Shown piece after piece: positions 10,276 to 21,695 of a DNA stretch of 64,000 nt. The translations under genes were made by a program, and so were the position numbers. Origin of the DNA: Blattamonas nauphoetae (Eukaryota > Preaxostyla > Oxymonadida); contig JARBJD010000015.1 of the NCBI GenBank assembly GCA_033064195.1, forward strand, positions 372,001 to 436,000, written 5' to 3'. Within the stretch, counting starts at the first letter, position 1; every line of letters begins with the position of its first letter. Below the pieces are notes generated by a model. It worked only from the letters and a program-made list of their open reading frames with translations, searched no databases and was not told where the DNA came from.

Positions 10276-10847
10276 AATGTACCCCACATTCCTACCGTTA
10301 CACAGCCATCCACTATTTGTTTTAGGTTTATTTCATCTTTTTCAGGTTCTGTGATTCAGTCCATAGTCAGTCGTCGTTCGGATTCAACAATCGACCCACA
10401 TCTCCGGATTTCTTGGTTGAACGTCAGAATGATTCATCCAAAACCAGTATTTTGTTGCGCTGGGAACGAATTGTGGCCACATTCTTCGCCGACCTCGACA
10501 TTTTCTGCTTCGGAACGCTAAGAAGGCAATCATCACCCTTTGGTCGGAATACTCCTCTCGTCCCGACCGTCTTTGAAGCTGACTTGTTGCATTCTGGTTG
10601 AGGGGGGCTGTGAGGATCTCTGGGAGTCAGCTGGTCGGCACACTTAAAATCTGTTCCGATTCAGCTAATCTCACGATGACATGTTTTTTTCAGTTCTTTT
10701 CCTTATTTGACCTGATGTGGCCAAAATGGAGTGAATTTCCAACATCCCTTCTTATAGTATCTCCAGCACAAGATACGACATTTATGTCAGGCAAAATAAA
10801 GAAACGCGGTGAGGTCCAAATCTAATAATGGCTAGATCTTCCCAGTC
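10276..10847 (+). other. Intergenic stretch upstream of the first giant gene
   Basis: Apart from short unsupported frames I see nothing here: no family match, no repeat seen elsewhere in the window and no RNA gene. It should contain the promoter of the giant gene that starts at 10848; I cannot point to an element. Confidence 0.4.
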
Positions 10848-13800
10848 ATGATCTCACTGTTCCTATGGATTCATGCAAGTGTCGTGGGAGCTCTATCGTT
10901 CGAACTCAATGATCTTGGTTTGTTTCTCGCCCAACAAGATCTCCATACTGCCGCGAACTCCGAACAAACCACGCAAACCATTCACCTCCCCAAAACTGAC
11001 TTTGTCTCCAACACTGTCAGGTTCAAAGACCAAACAGTCGGTATTGATGGAGAGGAGCTCATCCTTACCAGAATTTTTGAGGGACAGCAAGCGAGAGAAT
11101 CCCTCATCTCAGCATCAAATTCAACGATCGCACTGAAATCCCTATCCTTGGAAGCTATCTCAACCCGAGCTGTCATAGTCACAGATGCGTCAGTCTGTCA
11201 TCTTTCAGATTCACACGTGCTTGTTCTGAAACACCTGTCGCCAATCGAAATCAGCACATCATCGCTCATCGTCGACTCCACCCGCTTTTCCTTCCCCCAG
11301 TCGACCTCTCCCTCGCTCTGCACAACTGATTCCGCGTCAAGCACAGTTCTCTTCCGACAGTGTTCGTTTTTGGACGTTGTCGTTGAGTCTGGAGGCTCCT
11401 TCCTGACGTGTCCCAAACTCCAACAGTTGGACGTGGCCTCGACCCGCTTTTCGAACATCAGCCACTGCCCAACCTATTTCGGAGCCGACCCGCATGTGCC
11501 GTCGTTCAACGTGAGTCTGCACGACTCGCAGTTCGACCGCTGCGAGAACGTGCTCGACGGCGGCGTCGTCCGAAACGTGAACACTCGGACAGCACTCTTC
11601 GCCAGCAACACCACATTCACTCTGAGCCAGACCACATACACTCTAGTCCCAGACAGGTCATATGGACAGAAACAGGCACTGGACATCACAACGAACCACA
11701 ACTTCACGTCATGTTCATTTACCAACTGCTCGTCAACGCAATCATTTGGAGGAGCGATCCGATGCGTGAATGGTGCCAGCTTGGCTGTCCATTCCTCCAC
11801 TTTCGTCGACAACGACATCACCAAACAAGCAACCGCTGCCGGACGAGGCGGGGCGATTTACTTTGAGGGAAATTCAACCGGAGGGCTGACAATTGTGGGA
11901 TCATCGTTTTTGCGCAACACTGCCTTCTATGGAGGAGCGATTAGTTGTCAGAAAGCCACTTCAATGCACATTGAGCAAGGAAACATCACTGAGGGAAAAT
12001 GCGTTTTATATAGTTCGGGATCCTCATGCTATGGTGGTGGGGTACTCTTTGCATGGATCCCGTCAGGGTCTATTGTCAAGAACGTCAGATTTGAGAGATG
12101 TTCATCGGAGAATACCGGAGGCTCACTGGACAACTCCCAAATGCAGGGCAGTATCGTGTATTCCAATATTTTGGTATCAGAGAGTTCAACCCCACGCGGC
12201 AATTGTATTTTTTCTTACGTTCTGGACTCCACGAAGATCTCGTTCTTCAGCTGCATGTTTTTCGGCAACAAAGTCACAGAACAGGTCGACGGAAAGTTTG
12301 CAGGTGTTGATATTCGCTTTTCACACAATACATATTGGGAGACATGCCTTACAGACCCTGCCTCGTTCATCAACTGTTTCAGTACGTCAGTTGGTCACAG
12401 AATCCTCTACCACCATCCAAACGGAACCTTTTTCACCTCTTTTCAATTTTTGTCGCCACCAGACCCAACAAACATGAGTGTTCTCCTTCCTGATCCTCAG
12501 GTCATCGTGAACATCGAAACAGGCCGCGACGAGGATGGGTGCGGTGCCTCGTACGATTTCAAATGCAAAACCCTCAAATTCGTCGGAGAATACATGATTC
12601 CAATGACGAATGGCGTCATTCTCGTCGAAGCAGGACAATATGAAGAGTCAACCACAATCGACATCCAACACAAAAACACGACGTTCTCCTCTTTCGGGAC
12701 AGATGATCCAGTTGTGGTTTATTCTGGGCAGACCCCGTTCATCACAAAGACAATTGGCGCATTGACACTTCGCTTGTTCACCTTCGTTCCGAAATCTGGG
12801 CGCATGCTGTTCTCGCAGACAGAAGCTGGCACAACCACTGTTTCCGATTGTGAAATTCGCCTGGATGGGGAGGGATCAACTGGAGTCTCCGGACCACTCT
12901 TCACAACGATAGCAGGAATGCTGACATTGAGCGGGATGACATTCACGGGTCTTGTGTTCTCGGGAGGGTGTTGCGTGTCGTGTTTGGGAACAACCACATC
13001 GTTGAGCGTGCAGAACTCGTCGTTCGTTGGATTGAGTGGCCAATCCAAACCGTGTCTGAACTTCAATCGAGATTCGAAGGGAGGCACACTCAAACTCTCT
13101 CAAATTGAGATCGAAGGGACTGCTGGTTCTTCGATCGGAGGCATCACAACAATCAATGTTCAGACAGTCTCAGTTTCTGTCGCCACTTTCTCTCGTCTCT
13201 TGTCGACTTCGCAGAAAGCCCCACTCTCAATCACCTCCTGCGACACTCTGACCCTTTCTGGTCTCCTCTTCGAAAACTGTGCTGGACAATCCGCTTCATC
13301 GCTCTTCGTCGATTCATCGTCGAGTGTCTCCCTCGACACTCCCATCGCGTCGTCGTTCAGCGTCTGTTCCTCACCGCGATCTTCAGTCAATGGAAACACA
13401 ACAACTGTCTTTCTCCCTCACCAACCATCCATCACAATCGACCCGGAAGATGGAACCGACGGGCAGTTCTGCTGGTCCGCAAACGTCGGGTGTCAATCCC
13501 TCTCAGGAATCGTCGATCGACTCATGCCGACTTCTGAATACGCACTCAACATTGCAGAAGGAACGACAAGTGAATCCACTCTCTCCATCACCAGCAAGAA
13601 GGGCATCGCTGTCACTGGGTTGGGCTCAGCTCGTTCACTGATGGTCATGCAATCGACAGCTCAGAGCTTTGCCGATCTCTCTGATGGCTCTCTCTCGCTC
13701 ACCTCTATCGGAATCACTGAGACAGCTTCTCAGACTGGAGTGTCTCGGACAAACTCACTCTTCGATGTGCAAGGCGGATCTCTCCGCCTCGAAAGTGTCG

Positions 13801-16800
13801 AATTCGTCCCTATTTCATTCTCTGGAGCCAGCAGCCTCGTCAAGATGAGTGGAGCGTCTAGTTTGTCGTTGAAGAGTGTCTCATTTGTGTCGATCACAAA
13901 TGAAGCGTCGGGGTCGGTGCTTTATTCAACTTCGACTGGACAAATTGAGTTGGACATTGTTTCATTCACATCGTGCAACTGTGGTGTGAATGGGAAGGGA
14001 AGAAGTGTTTTCATCTCTCGCGAATCGTTCTCGTTGGGGGATGTTGTGATGAAGAGTGTGTCGATCACGAAAGCGGGGACGACTGGAAGTCATGAAGTGT
14101 ATCTGGTGGGAGGAAATGTGGGAGCAGTTGCGACAACTGACTGGGCGAGTCTGATCGGAACGAACGACGAGACGATGACGAAAACGAAGTTGGAACAAGT
14201 GTTTGGATCAGATTCGACGAACTCGACGAACATCGGCCCGCTTGGGTATCATTTGTATCCACACACGAGTGGAGCGCTGTTTGTGTCGGAAGGGTTCTGG
14301 GATCATGGAAAGTGTGGTCAGGAGCGTCTTCCTTGCTCGTCACTCGATTTCAGCTGGTCTCTGCTCACGGGCACAAAGACGACACTCAGCCTGGGCTCAG
14401 ACATCACTCTCTCCTCACTTCTGGAATGTCCCGAGACAGGTGCGTCGATCTCTTCGTCTTCATCATCTCCAAAATCACTGCTTTTTGAATCGGATGGCCA
14501 GTTGATTGTGGATGCTGGTTCTCTCACTTTGTCATCGATTGGCATCACACTCCCCTCATCGCTCACTCAGTCGCTGTTGGTTGTGAGGGGAAGCACTCTG
14601 ACACTCTCCGACTCTGTCACGATCACGAACCCTCCCTCAGCCGCTCACACAGCATCGCTGTTCAAAATTGAAGGTGGGACACTCACACTGACAGGAACCG
14701 TGTTCGGCTTCACCGTTCCCTTCTCGTCATCGTCAGCCCTTCTCACCCAAACTGGTGGAACTCTCAAATTGGACACAGTGACGATTGAGAATGTGAGTCG
14801 CACAATTGGAGATGGAAGTGTTGTCCATTCCTCGCTCTCCTCGTCCGAAGACAAGTTGGAGATCGTTGGCTGCTCTTTCTCGTCCTGCTCGTCGTCTGGG
14901 AATGGAGGCGCGTTGTTCGTCTCCTCCTCACTCGACCACAACCCAGCCGATCTGATCATCCAAAGCACTTTCGGTTCAGACATCAGCTGCGGAGAGGGAA
15001 AGAAGGGCGAGTGGATCTTCCTTAAAGGTTATTCACTCGAATCATATCTGAAAGGCTCAACTTGGTCTGGATCGATCTCCGCCCTCGTGGCCCCAGCAGA
15101 CGATGCCCTTCTGTGGGGAGAAGATGGAAGTGAGAAGGAAGGGTCGGAGTATGTGTCGCTGTCTCTTCTGTACTATCTGAAGCCATTCAACCAACCGACA
15201 ATCGCAGTGGGGGATGGAGGGAGAGATGGGGAGGGATGTGGGCGGACACATCTGCGATGCTCATCGTTGTCCACAGCAATCTCACATCTTTCTGGATCAG
15301 AGGCACTCGAAGTGGAGATTGTGTCATCTCTCTCACTCGCCAAGAAAGAGGAATTCTCATTGAGCTTCACAATGAAACCATCGGATGAGACTGCAACGAT
15401 CACAGTTGGGGAAAGTGGAGCATTTGAAGTGTCAGCGAACACTCTGACTCTCTCAACACTCACTTTTGATGGAAAGGGAACCGAACGATCGACCTCACTC
15501 CTTTCGATTGTCGACACTGGCTCAATCACCATCGCTGGATGCGCATTCAAGAATCTGAAAACGAGTGGGAAGGGTTCTGTGTTCTCATCAACACTGAACA
15601 CTGACAACACTCTCTCCATCTCCGAGTCGTCGTTCTCGTCGTGTTCATCAGCGGGGAATGGAGGATCGCTGTTCGTCGAAGTGAAAGGAGGATCGTTCAT
15701 GATTCCCACCACACTCACATTCACAGGTTGTTCATCGGAAGGGAAGGGTCAGAATCTGTTCTTCGTCCATTCAAATCTTCAGTTGTTCATGAGTGGAGGG
15801 AGTCTGGCCGGAATCAAACCAACCCTCCCCTCGACTGGTCTTGTCTCGACAGACGAAAAGGCGAAGTGGTTTGGGAGCACCTCATCAACAGATGAATCGA
15901 GCTCGCTGCTGTTCTTCTGGCATCCTCACACAGAATCGTCGGGAGCAGTGCATGTTCACGAAAATGGAGAATCACACTCACTGTGTGGTCTTCACCAGCT
16001 TCCTTGCTCACTCGTTCAGCCTTCACTGTCAAAGGCAAACACTGACAACGAAACAATCATCGACTCTGATTTCATTCTCAACGAGAGCATCACAATCGCG
16101 AACACACCATCCACACTCACATCTGTGTCGAAGAGTGTGACGATGTCAGTTGGAGTGGATGGCAAGTTTGCCCTGTCATCTGGCTCTCTCACTCTCTCTG
16201 CACTGTCGTTCGTGCAGTCGTCGTCGGTGGAGTTGTTGGAGCATGCGTTGATCAGTGTTGGGTGTGACTCGTCGTCTCTGATTGTGGATGGCTGCTCGTT
16301 CAGTTCGTTCCGTCTGTCGTTGAATGCTCTGATTGAACACTCGTGTTCGTCATTGACATTGAAATCGAGTGTGTTCTCTGATATTGTTCGATTGTCAGGA
16401 GATGGAGGAGTTCTGAACAGTGTGATGGACGAGGGAATGGAGCTTGATGTGGACTCAGTTGAACTTGCGTCAGTGTGGACACTGTCTGGCGATGGAGATG
16501 GCTTCTTCATTTCGTACAACTCGATTTCGGATCCAACCAAAATTCCATCTTTCAAGCTGAACAATCTGAAGTATTCGGAATCAGCTCGCTCTGAGATGAA
16601 CACCGAGAAGAAAGCGTGTTTTGTGTGGATTGAAGGGAAGAGACTGTCAGAATGGGTGAAAGTGTCGGATGCTCGGTTTGCTGGATCGTACAGCCCGATT
16701 GGGATGGAGTCAGAGTGGCTGTGGAGTGTGGATTGGGAGGAGAAGCTGAATGCGTCACTTCTGTTCTACCTGGTTGCTCACACTGGAGCGATTGGAGTGA

Positions 16801-19265
16801 GTTCGTCGGGGTATTCGATTGTGCAGTGTGGGTATTCGGGAGTGTGGTGTCTTGGACTGGAATACGGAATGGCAGTGGCAGACTCGAAGGGGGAGAAGCA
16901 GCTGAACATCCACAACACAGTTGAGATCACTCATTTGATTGATCTGAATGCGGAGTATCGTGTTCATGGGAAAGTGGGGAGTTCAGAGCTGTCAGTTGTT
17001 GGATCGGGAGGACTTGTGGTTGACAGTGGGGAGCACGTGGAGATTGATGGAGTGTCAGTGGTTGTTGGAGTTGATTGCTCGTCGGAAGTGTTGTCGTGTG
17101 TGAGCTCGGAACTGGTGTTGCATTCGATTGTGTTCAGTAGTGGAGGAGATTCGTCGTCACTGATCAACTCGACAGTGATTTGTGTGGATGGAGAACGGAG
17201 TGTTGGAAGATTCTCATCACTTTCGCTTCTGAGTGGAATGTCGCGAGAGGGAAAGCTGTTGTTGGTGAAGAAAGGGACAGTGCAGATGACAGACGTACTG
17301 GTGTCGTCGTCGATTTCTGAAAGTGGTGGACTTGTATCAGTTTGTGGGGGATCGTTCTCGCTGGTGAATCTGGCGCTGCCTCCTCTCTCGTTCAGCTCCA
17401 CTCCCTTCGTCCTCTCCTCCTTCGACGCTTGCTCGTTCAATCATCTGACAGCGAATAATCTCAGCCCTGAAGTGCTGATTGAAGTGGACGAAGGCCAGAA
17501 TCTCACACTCACCTCGTGCACTTTCGACGGCATGCCTACAGCACAAAATGATGACAAAGATGATGAAAACGAACTACTATGTTCTTGGACGACTGGTCTC
17601 ATCAGAATCGACAAAACACCAACCACGATCTATTCATCCTTCTTCTCCCAACTCTCCCAAGGCGCCCTCGCTGTCAACGGAAGCCTTCTCTCCCTTTTCA
17701 ACACGAAACTGTCGTCGAATGGAATGCGTCACTCGACATTCACTTCTGCGCGTCAGAACATCCGGTGCTCGTCTGGTGAAGTGCGGATTGAAGATGAGAG
17801 CAACACAAACGAAGAGAGCGAGTCGCTGTGGATCTCGACTGACGATTGTGTTGTGAAGAAAGGGTCGGAACTCGTTGCGTCTGGTCTGTTTGTTCCGAAA
17901 TTGGATGTGGGGAAGACGAAGAGTGTCTCCAACAAGAACAAATCTGTGTCGATTGATTTGGTTGGATCGATGCTGATTCCGTGCAATCTGTTTCTGTTGA
18001 TTTCGGAAGTGGGGAGTTCGTCGAGTTGGGAAGGATTGCGGATTGAGCTGACGCCATCGAAGTTTGAATGGAAGAACGAATCATCGATTTCAGTGTCGCT
18101 GTCGTCGTCAGAGCTTGATAAACTGAACAGGACATTTGGATGGAATGGGACGCTGGTGTTTGGAGATGGATGGACGACAGACTGGTTTGTTGTGAAAGTG
18201 AGCGAATCGGATGAACGGAAAGCGCTGATGAAGGAAGCGATGAAGTGGATGATCCCGCTGATCGCTGGGTGTGTGGTGGCTCTTCTTGTGATCATCATCG
18301 TCGTCGTTCTTCTTCGTCGCCGTTCATCGAAAGCGAAAGAGAAGGAATCGCTGCTGAAACAGGAACAAACGGAATTGAACGACCTCCCACCCGAAAAGCT
18401 CGAAGCCTTTGACAAACTTCTATTTCCACCTTCGTCCATCGTTGCAGCTGATGGATCAGTTGGTGACTTTCCGAAAGCTGACGCATCGAATCATATCCCG
18501 CAGCAACTTGAACCGACATACCATTTTGGCACAGACAACATCATTCCAATCTCTGGCGATCCATCAACGTCTGTGTTAAATCAACAGAGCAGGCCTGCTG
18601 GAGTGAAGAGGGAAGACACGCTGTACAACAGACTGCACTCGGCGCAGAAGAGGCCGATCGACAAGATGGGGGTTGCACAGCAGATCATGCGAAAGCTGGT
18701 TGGACTGCACAGACAGGACCCGACACTGTCAGTGCTGACGATGTTCTCGTCGCACAGTGTTGTGTTTGGGGAGGATGGGGAAGTGGAGATTGCGTTGGAT
18801 GTGGGGGAGACGATGGGACAGACGAGATCGCAGACACAGCGGACACAGACATGTCAGGATGGACAGAGAACCGAGAACATGACACACACAGAGGGAGAGA
18901 GGAAGAACGAGCAGTTCGAGCTGCTGCGGTGGCGAGCGCCTGAGACAGTGGTGTCGGAAGGGGAAGAGGGACAGAAGGTGGACAGCGGGTCAGCTGCAGT
19001 TTTTAGTCTTGGCCTTGTCCTGTTCGAGATTGAGACAGGACAGGTTCCCTTCGGGGAGATGGATGCTTTGAATGCATCGCGGCAGCTGAAGACCGGGATT
19101 CCGCCGAAACTGTCGTTGGTTGGAGATTCGGGATTGCGTGATGTGATTGTGTCGTGTCTGCAAGTTCGGGGGAAGGATCGTCCTGGTCTGGGAGAGATGG
19201 AAGAAAAACTTCAATCGGTGGAGTTCTCGTGTGGCTCTGCTGTGTTCTTCGACGCTGCTCAGTGA
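10848..19265 (+). CDS. Giant type I membrane protein: beta-helix ectodomain, one membrane helix, kinase-like C-lobe (2,805 residues)
   Basis: Probably a cell-surface protein. The start is chosen at a signal peptide (MISLFLWIHASVVGALS). Residues about 300–400 hold Pmp-type motifs: GGAIR, GGAIYF and GGAISC spaced by FxxN (SSTFVDN, SSFLRN). From about 550 to 2000 a Cys module of the type CG-x(n)-C-x-SL recurs six times (near 551, 860, 1140, 1450, 1700, 1980), each opening a Ser/Thr-rich beta-helix segment of 250–310 residues. A membrane helix lies at about 2465–2490 (WMIPLIAGCVVALLVIIIVV), followed by RRRSS. The tail at about 2585–2800 matches only a kinase C-lobe: RWRAPE, FSLGLVLFEIETGQVPFGE and KDRPGL. 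No glycine loop, VAIK lysine, HRD or DFG is present, so it is a non-catalytic relic. The gene is one continuous exon. Confidence 0.85.
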   Translation: MISLFLWIHASVVGALSFELNDLGLFLAQQDLHTAANSEQTTQTIHLPKTDFVSNTVRFKDQTVGIDGEELILTRIFEGQQARESLISASNSTIALKSLSLEAISTRAVIVTDASVCHLSDSHVLVLKHLSPIEISTSSLIVDSTRFSFPQSTSPSLCTTDSASSTVLFRQCSFLDVVVESGGSFLTCPKLQQLDVASTRFSNISHCPTYFGADPHVPSFNVSLHDSQFDRCENVLDGGVVRNVNTRTALFASNTTFTLSQTTYTLVPDRSYGQKQALDITTNHNFTSCSFTNCSSTQSFGGAIRCVNGASLAVHSSTFVDNDITKQATAAGRGGAIYFEGNSTGGLTIVGSSFLRNTAFYGGAISCQKATSMHIEQGNITEGKCVLYSSGSSCYGGGVLFAWIPSGSIVKNVRFERCSSENTGGSLDNSQMQGSIVYSNILVSESSTPRGNCIFSYVLDSTKISFFSCMFFGNKVTEQVDGKFAGVDIRFSHNTYWETCLTDPASFINCFSTSVGHRILYHHPNGTFFTSFQFLSPPDPTNMSVLLPDPQVIVNIETGRDEDGCGASYDFKCKTLKFVGEYMIPMTNGVILVEAGQYEESTTIDIQHKNTTFSSFGTDDPVVVYSGQTPFITKTIGALTLRLFTFVPKSGRMLFSQTEAGTTTVSDCEIRLDGEGSTGVSGPLFTTIAGMLTLSGMTFTGLVFSGGCCVSCLGTTTSLSVQNSSFVGLSGQSKPCLNFNRDSKGGTLKLSQIEIEGTAGSSIGGITTINVQTVSVSVATFSRLLSTSQKAPLSITSCDTLTLSGLLFENCAGQSASSLFVDSSSSVSLDTPIASSFSVCSSPRSSVNGNTTTVFLPHQPSITIDPEDGTDGQFCWSANVGCQSLSGIVDRLMPTSEYALNIAEGTTSESTLSITSKKGIAVTGLGSARSLMVMQSTAQSFADLSDGSLSLTSIGITETASQTGVSRTNSLFDVQGGSLRLESVEFVPISFSGASSLVKMSGASSLSLKSVSFVSITNEASGSVLYSTSTGQIELDIVSFTSCNCGVNGKGRSVFISRESFSLGDVVMKSVSITKAGTTGSHEVYLVGGNVGAVATTDWASLIGTNDETMTKTKLEQVFGSDSTNSTNIGPLGYHLYPHTSGALFVSEGFWDHGKCGQERLPCSSLDFSWSLLTGTKTTLSLGSDITLSSLLECPETGASISSSSSSPKSLLFESDGQLIVDAGSLTLSSIGITLPSSLTQSLLVVRGSTLTLSDSVTITNPPSAAHTASLFKIEGGTLTLTGTVFGFTVPFSSSSALLTQTGGTLKLDTVTIENVSRTIGDGSVVHSSLSSSEDKLEIVGCSFSSCSSSGNGGALFVSSSLDHNPADLIIQSTFGSDISCGEGKKGEWIFLKGYSLESYLKGSTWSGSISALVAPADDALLWGEDGSEKEGSEYVSLSLLYYLKPFNQPTIAVGDGGRDGEGCGRTHLRCSSLSTAISHLSGSEALEVEIVSSLSLAKKEEFSLSFTMKPSDETATITVGESGAFEVSANTLTLSTLTFDGKGTERSTSLLSIVDTGSITIAGCAFKNLKTSGKGSVFSSTLNTDNTLSISESSFSSCSSAGNGGSLFVEVKGGSFMIPTTLTFTGCSSEGKGQNLFFVHSNLQLFMSGGSLAGIKPTLPSTGLVSTDEKAKWFGSTSSTDESSSLLFFWHPHTESSGAVHVHENGESHSLCGLHQLPCSLVQPSLSKANTDNETIIDSDFILNESITIANTPSTLTSVSKSVTMSVGVDGKFALSSGSLTLSALSFVQSSSVELLEHALISVGCDSSSLIVDGCSFSSFRLSLNALIEHSCSSLTLKSSVFSDIVRLSGDGGVLNSVMDEGMELDVDSVELASVWTLSGDGDGFFISYNSISDPTKIPSFKLNNLKYSESARSEMNTEKKACFVWIEGKRLSEWVKVSDARFAGSYSPIGMESEWLWSVDWEEKLNASLLFYLVAHTGAIGVSSSGYSIVQCGYSGVWCLGLEYGMAVADSKGEKQLNIHNTVEITHLIDLNAEYRVHGKVGSSELSVVGSGGLVVDSGEHVEIDGVSVVVGVDCSSEVLSCVSSELVLHSIVFSSGGDSSSLINSTVICVDGERSVGRFSSLSLLSGMSREGKLLLVKKGTVQMTDVLVSSSISESGGLVSVCGGSFSLVNLALPPLSFSSTPFVLSSFDACSFNHLTANNLSPEVLIEVDEGQNLTLTSCTFDGMPTAQNDDKDDENELLCSWTTGLIRIDKTPTTIYSSFFSQLSQGALAVNGSLLSLFNTKLSSNGMRHSTFTSARQNIRCSSGEVRIEDESNTNEESESLWISTDDCVVKKGSELVASGLFVPKLDVGKTKSVSNKNKSVSIDLVGSMLIPCNLFLLISEVGSSSSWEGLRIELTPSKFEWKNESSISVSLSSSELDKLNRTFGWNGTLVFGDGWTTDWFVVKVSESDERKALMKEAMKWMIPLIAGCVVALLVIIIVVVLLRRRSSKAKEKESLLKQEQTELNDLPPEKLEAFDKLLFPPSSIVAADGSVGDFPKADASNHIPQQLEPTYHFGTDNIIPISGDPSTSVLNQQSRPAGVKREDTLYNRLHSAQKRPIDKMGVAQQIMRKLVGLHRQDPTLSVLTMFSSHSVVFGEDGEVEIALDVGETMGQTRSQTQRTQTCQDGQRTENMTHTEGERKNEQFELLRWRAPETVVSEGEEGQKVDSGSAAVFSLGLVLFEIETGQVPFGEMDALNASRQLKTGIPPKLSLVGDSGLRDVIVSCLQVRGKDRPGLGEMEEKLQSVEFSCGSAVFFDAAQ

Positions 19266-19835
19266 TAGCATCAACTCGATCTCACTGATACACTTCACCG
19301 TCGATGAACAGCCACAACACCCACTTCGCACAAACTATCACAAAAGAGACAACTTTCGTTCTGCCTCTTCTTTTCTGACACACCTATGCACCACTTCACA
19401 GCCGGAACTGAAATGTCTCCCACGTCACTCACTCACTTCATTCTTCGTTTCTGAACGCTCTCAACCTTCGCTCTTCGTTTCTCACTCACTTCATTCTCTT
19501 CTTTACATCTCATTCACTCTTCATTCTCCCACTTATTTCCGTTCTCTTCGTTTCTCTGAGTTCGTTTCATCTCTAGACAACTCTCCTCACTCAGAGTGTG
19601 GCGTGTTGTCGACGAGATTGTCTTTGTTGTGCGTCTTTCGAGAAAGGCGAGTTTGCAGCGACATTCGCTGAGACGCGCCTCGTCTGACGAGTTTTGATTG
19701 TTTCCTCGTTCACCGTCACGCAACACGTGCTCGTTCTCTTCTTTGTGGAGTCTGGAAAGACCCAACCATGTCACACACATCGTCACTTCTCACCTCACAT
19801 CCTCTCGCACATCACTGTTCGATCCGTCAGCCATT
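19266..19835 (+). repeat. Conserved 3-prime flank of the first giant gene
   Basis: The block matches the 3-prime flanks of the giant genes ending at 44610 and 62804. The most conserved core is 19600–19790 and includes TCGACGAGATTGTCTTTGTT, CGTCTGACGAGTTTTGATTG and ACACGTGCTC. Several short frames cross it, but they differ between copies. A 3-prime UTR or regulatory role, or simple co-duplication, are all possible. Confidence 0.6.
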
Positions 19836-20438
19836 TCACATTTCGTTCCCTTCGCACATCATGCACACTTCGTCACAAACACTGGAAACAACAGACATTT
19901 TGCCAAAATGGATGAAGAGTGAAGTGAAAACTTGATAATATGAGTAGGTGGTGAGTGTTTGCAGAGAAGCGAGAATACAACGAACCATGTCGGCCTTCAC
20001 AAGTGTTAATTGATCATGGAGTGATCGCTGATGGGTGGTGGTCAGAAGTAAATTCATCGTCCCAACAGTGATCTTTGGGTAAGGGGACGACAATAGAACA
20101 TGTAGGCAATAAGTTTGGTGAGGATACGACACTCGCTTAGCTGTGCTTTTCGACTCGTTAATATGGGATGAGATTTCTAGACGGGAAAGGAACTTTTCTG
20201 CCTCATCTTGAAGGATATCGTTAAGATGACAGCCATATTTGATCAGAGATGCAAGCGAGTAGAACACTTCGGCAACGTCCAAGAATGATCTGTGACGAGC
20301 GGACACGTACAGCAGGAATGGGGGGTCCCCAAATTGAAAAGGATGGGGAAGATCAGCGAGGTGATGGTATGGACGTTGACGGAACGTAGAAACTCCACTC
20401 TTCCGGAACTTTTTCATTGATATGACAGATCGTCCCAT
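19836..20438 (-). pseudogene. Divergent LVKAEYPF-family relic, N-terminal half (E)
   Basis: The frame runs from an ATG at 20438 to 19836. Residues about 70–100 (VFYSLASLIKYGCHLNDILQ, then DEAEKFLSRLE) and LLSSPYPKITVGTMNLLL, LVKADMVRCILASLQ correspond in order to the family core blocks SLVALVKAEYPFDNALQDRA, LLSSPHSTVVAAALSFL and LVESDLVSKVLATVQ. The C-terminal half of the family is absent. The last residues (about from FGK onward) read into the duplicated flank of the giant gene, suggesting that the flank cut this gene short. It is much more diverged than the array copies and resembles the relic at 53383–54327. Confidence 0.6.
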
Positions 20439-20735
20439 ATAACCTGTTGTTTCGAACGAAGTCAATTTCACTATGTTTGAATGAGTTCATTCAACCCGTC
20501 TCCATTATCATCATTCACAACCATCGGATCTGTTCAGGTTTGATCCAAACTATTATCCCCGCGACGAAATCAAGAGAACAGCGTATGCTCGTGCTTCTAC
20601 AACTCCATTCGAACAAATTCTGATGAAATTGTTGTCCTGTTCTTCAAAGATGAAAAGAATGATGAACTGCTCGCCTCTTTCATCTGGAATCATCGATTCG
20701 CAGGGCGAGCTGACAATCAACGACCCTTCCCATGA
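20439..20735 (-). other. Short intergenic stretch between the E relic and EF-1beta
   Basis: Nothing firm is seen. A plus-strand frame near 20537–20640 (RFDPNYYPRDEIKRT) reads smoothly but has no start or recognised relative. Confidence 0.3.
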
Positions 20736-21405
20736 TTACATCTTGTTCATGCTTGCAACGTCAGCAGACTGCACATCCTCCATGTCTTCAATCATCTCCT
20801 CCACAACTTCAGTGGACGGCACCTTCTCGTCTTCGATCGAGCAGCTCACCGAAATCTTCTTGACACCGAAGGCGACATCGATCAGCTTGTCTGAGGACAG
20901 AAATCGATGGAACACAATGACAGGGAAAGGCAGGCATACAGTCACCCCACACAAGGCCGTCCACCTTGAGGTCCAGGATCTGCTTGGCGAGGGCGTTGAG
21001 GTCGGTCTCGTCGGAGTACGGCTTCACGTCAATGACCAGCATCGACTTGGCTGAGTCGGCCTTGCCCTTCGCCTTGTTTTTGGCGTCAATGCGGGCCTGC
21101 GCTTCCTTGGCACGTCGGTCGAACTCTTCCTCCTGCCGGCGCTCCTCTTCCGAGTCGACGTCACCAAAAAGATCGAGGTCGTCGTCGTCGCTTGGCTTAG
21201 CAGCTGCAGCACCGGCCTTTGCCCACTTTTTCCTCTCTTCCGGAGAGACAGCTTCCACACGGCGATACCACTGTGAGAGGGCAGAGAAGCCTCCAAGGGC
21301 CATGATCTGCTCGTACAATTCGTTGTCTTTGTCGGTTGGGCAGGTGCAGGCAACATAACTCTTGGTGGCCAGGTTTGTGTTGATTGATTTGAGGTCGAAG
21401 GTCAT
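20736..21405 (-). CDS. Translation elongation factor 1-beta, two exons
   Basis: Guanine-nucleotide exchange subunit that recharges eEF1A with GTP during translation; cytosolic. Exons 21405–20940 and 20890–20736 encode 206 residues, the usual size. The 49-nt intron (20939–20891, GTATGC...CTCAG) is placed because it yields LVWGDYKLIDVAFGVKKI, matching the conserved WGxSKLVPVxxGIKKL of the family. The N-terminal region (MTFDLKSINTNLATKSY...LYEQIMALG...SQWYRRV) is the GST-C-like domain. An acidic hinge DDDDLDLFGDVDSEEE follows at about 93–108, then a Lys/Arg/Glu-rich helix and the GEF domain (SMLVIDVKPYSDETDL to the end, ..VASMNKM). The start at 21405 is preferred over upstream codons because homologues begin here. 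This is the only housekeeping gene in the window. Confidence 0.93.
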
Positions 21406-21695
21406 CTTTCTTGAAAGACAAAAAGGATGGAAGGGAACATCACAGGGAGAAGAGAAATACGAAATAAGCATCCAAAATTGGTGGAAAAACCGGAAATATG
21501 GAATGAATACTTCCTCAACAATACCTGTTTCGTGTGATGTTTGATCAAGACCCCTTTATCATTTATTTGACCAAGTTGGACAGAATCGAAAGCAGTTGTG
21601 ATACTGATCCAGTCCAAAAAATGGACACATGCTCTCAATGTGGAAAATAATTCTCGGAACATCTCACTAAATTTCTAAAAGTTCTATCAAAGGGC

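Noticed and set aside
17753-18439. Long minus-strand ORF inside the first giant gene (also the equivalent plus-strand ORF at 45415–46122)
   Set aside because: It is antisense to a clear membrane and kinase-like coding region, is Ser/Phe-rich as expected of a reverse reading of that codon usage, and recurs only because the genes are duplicated.
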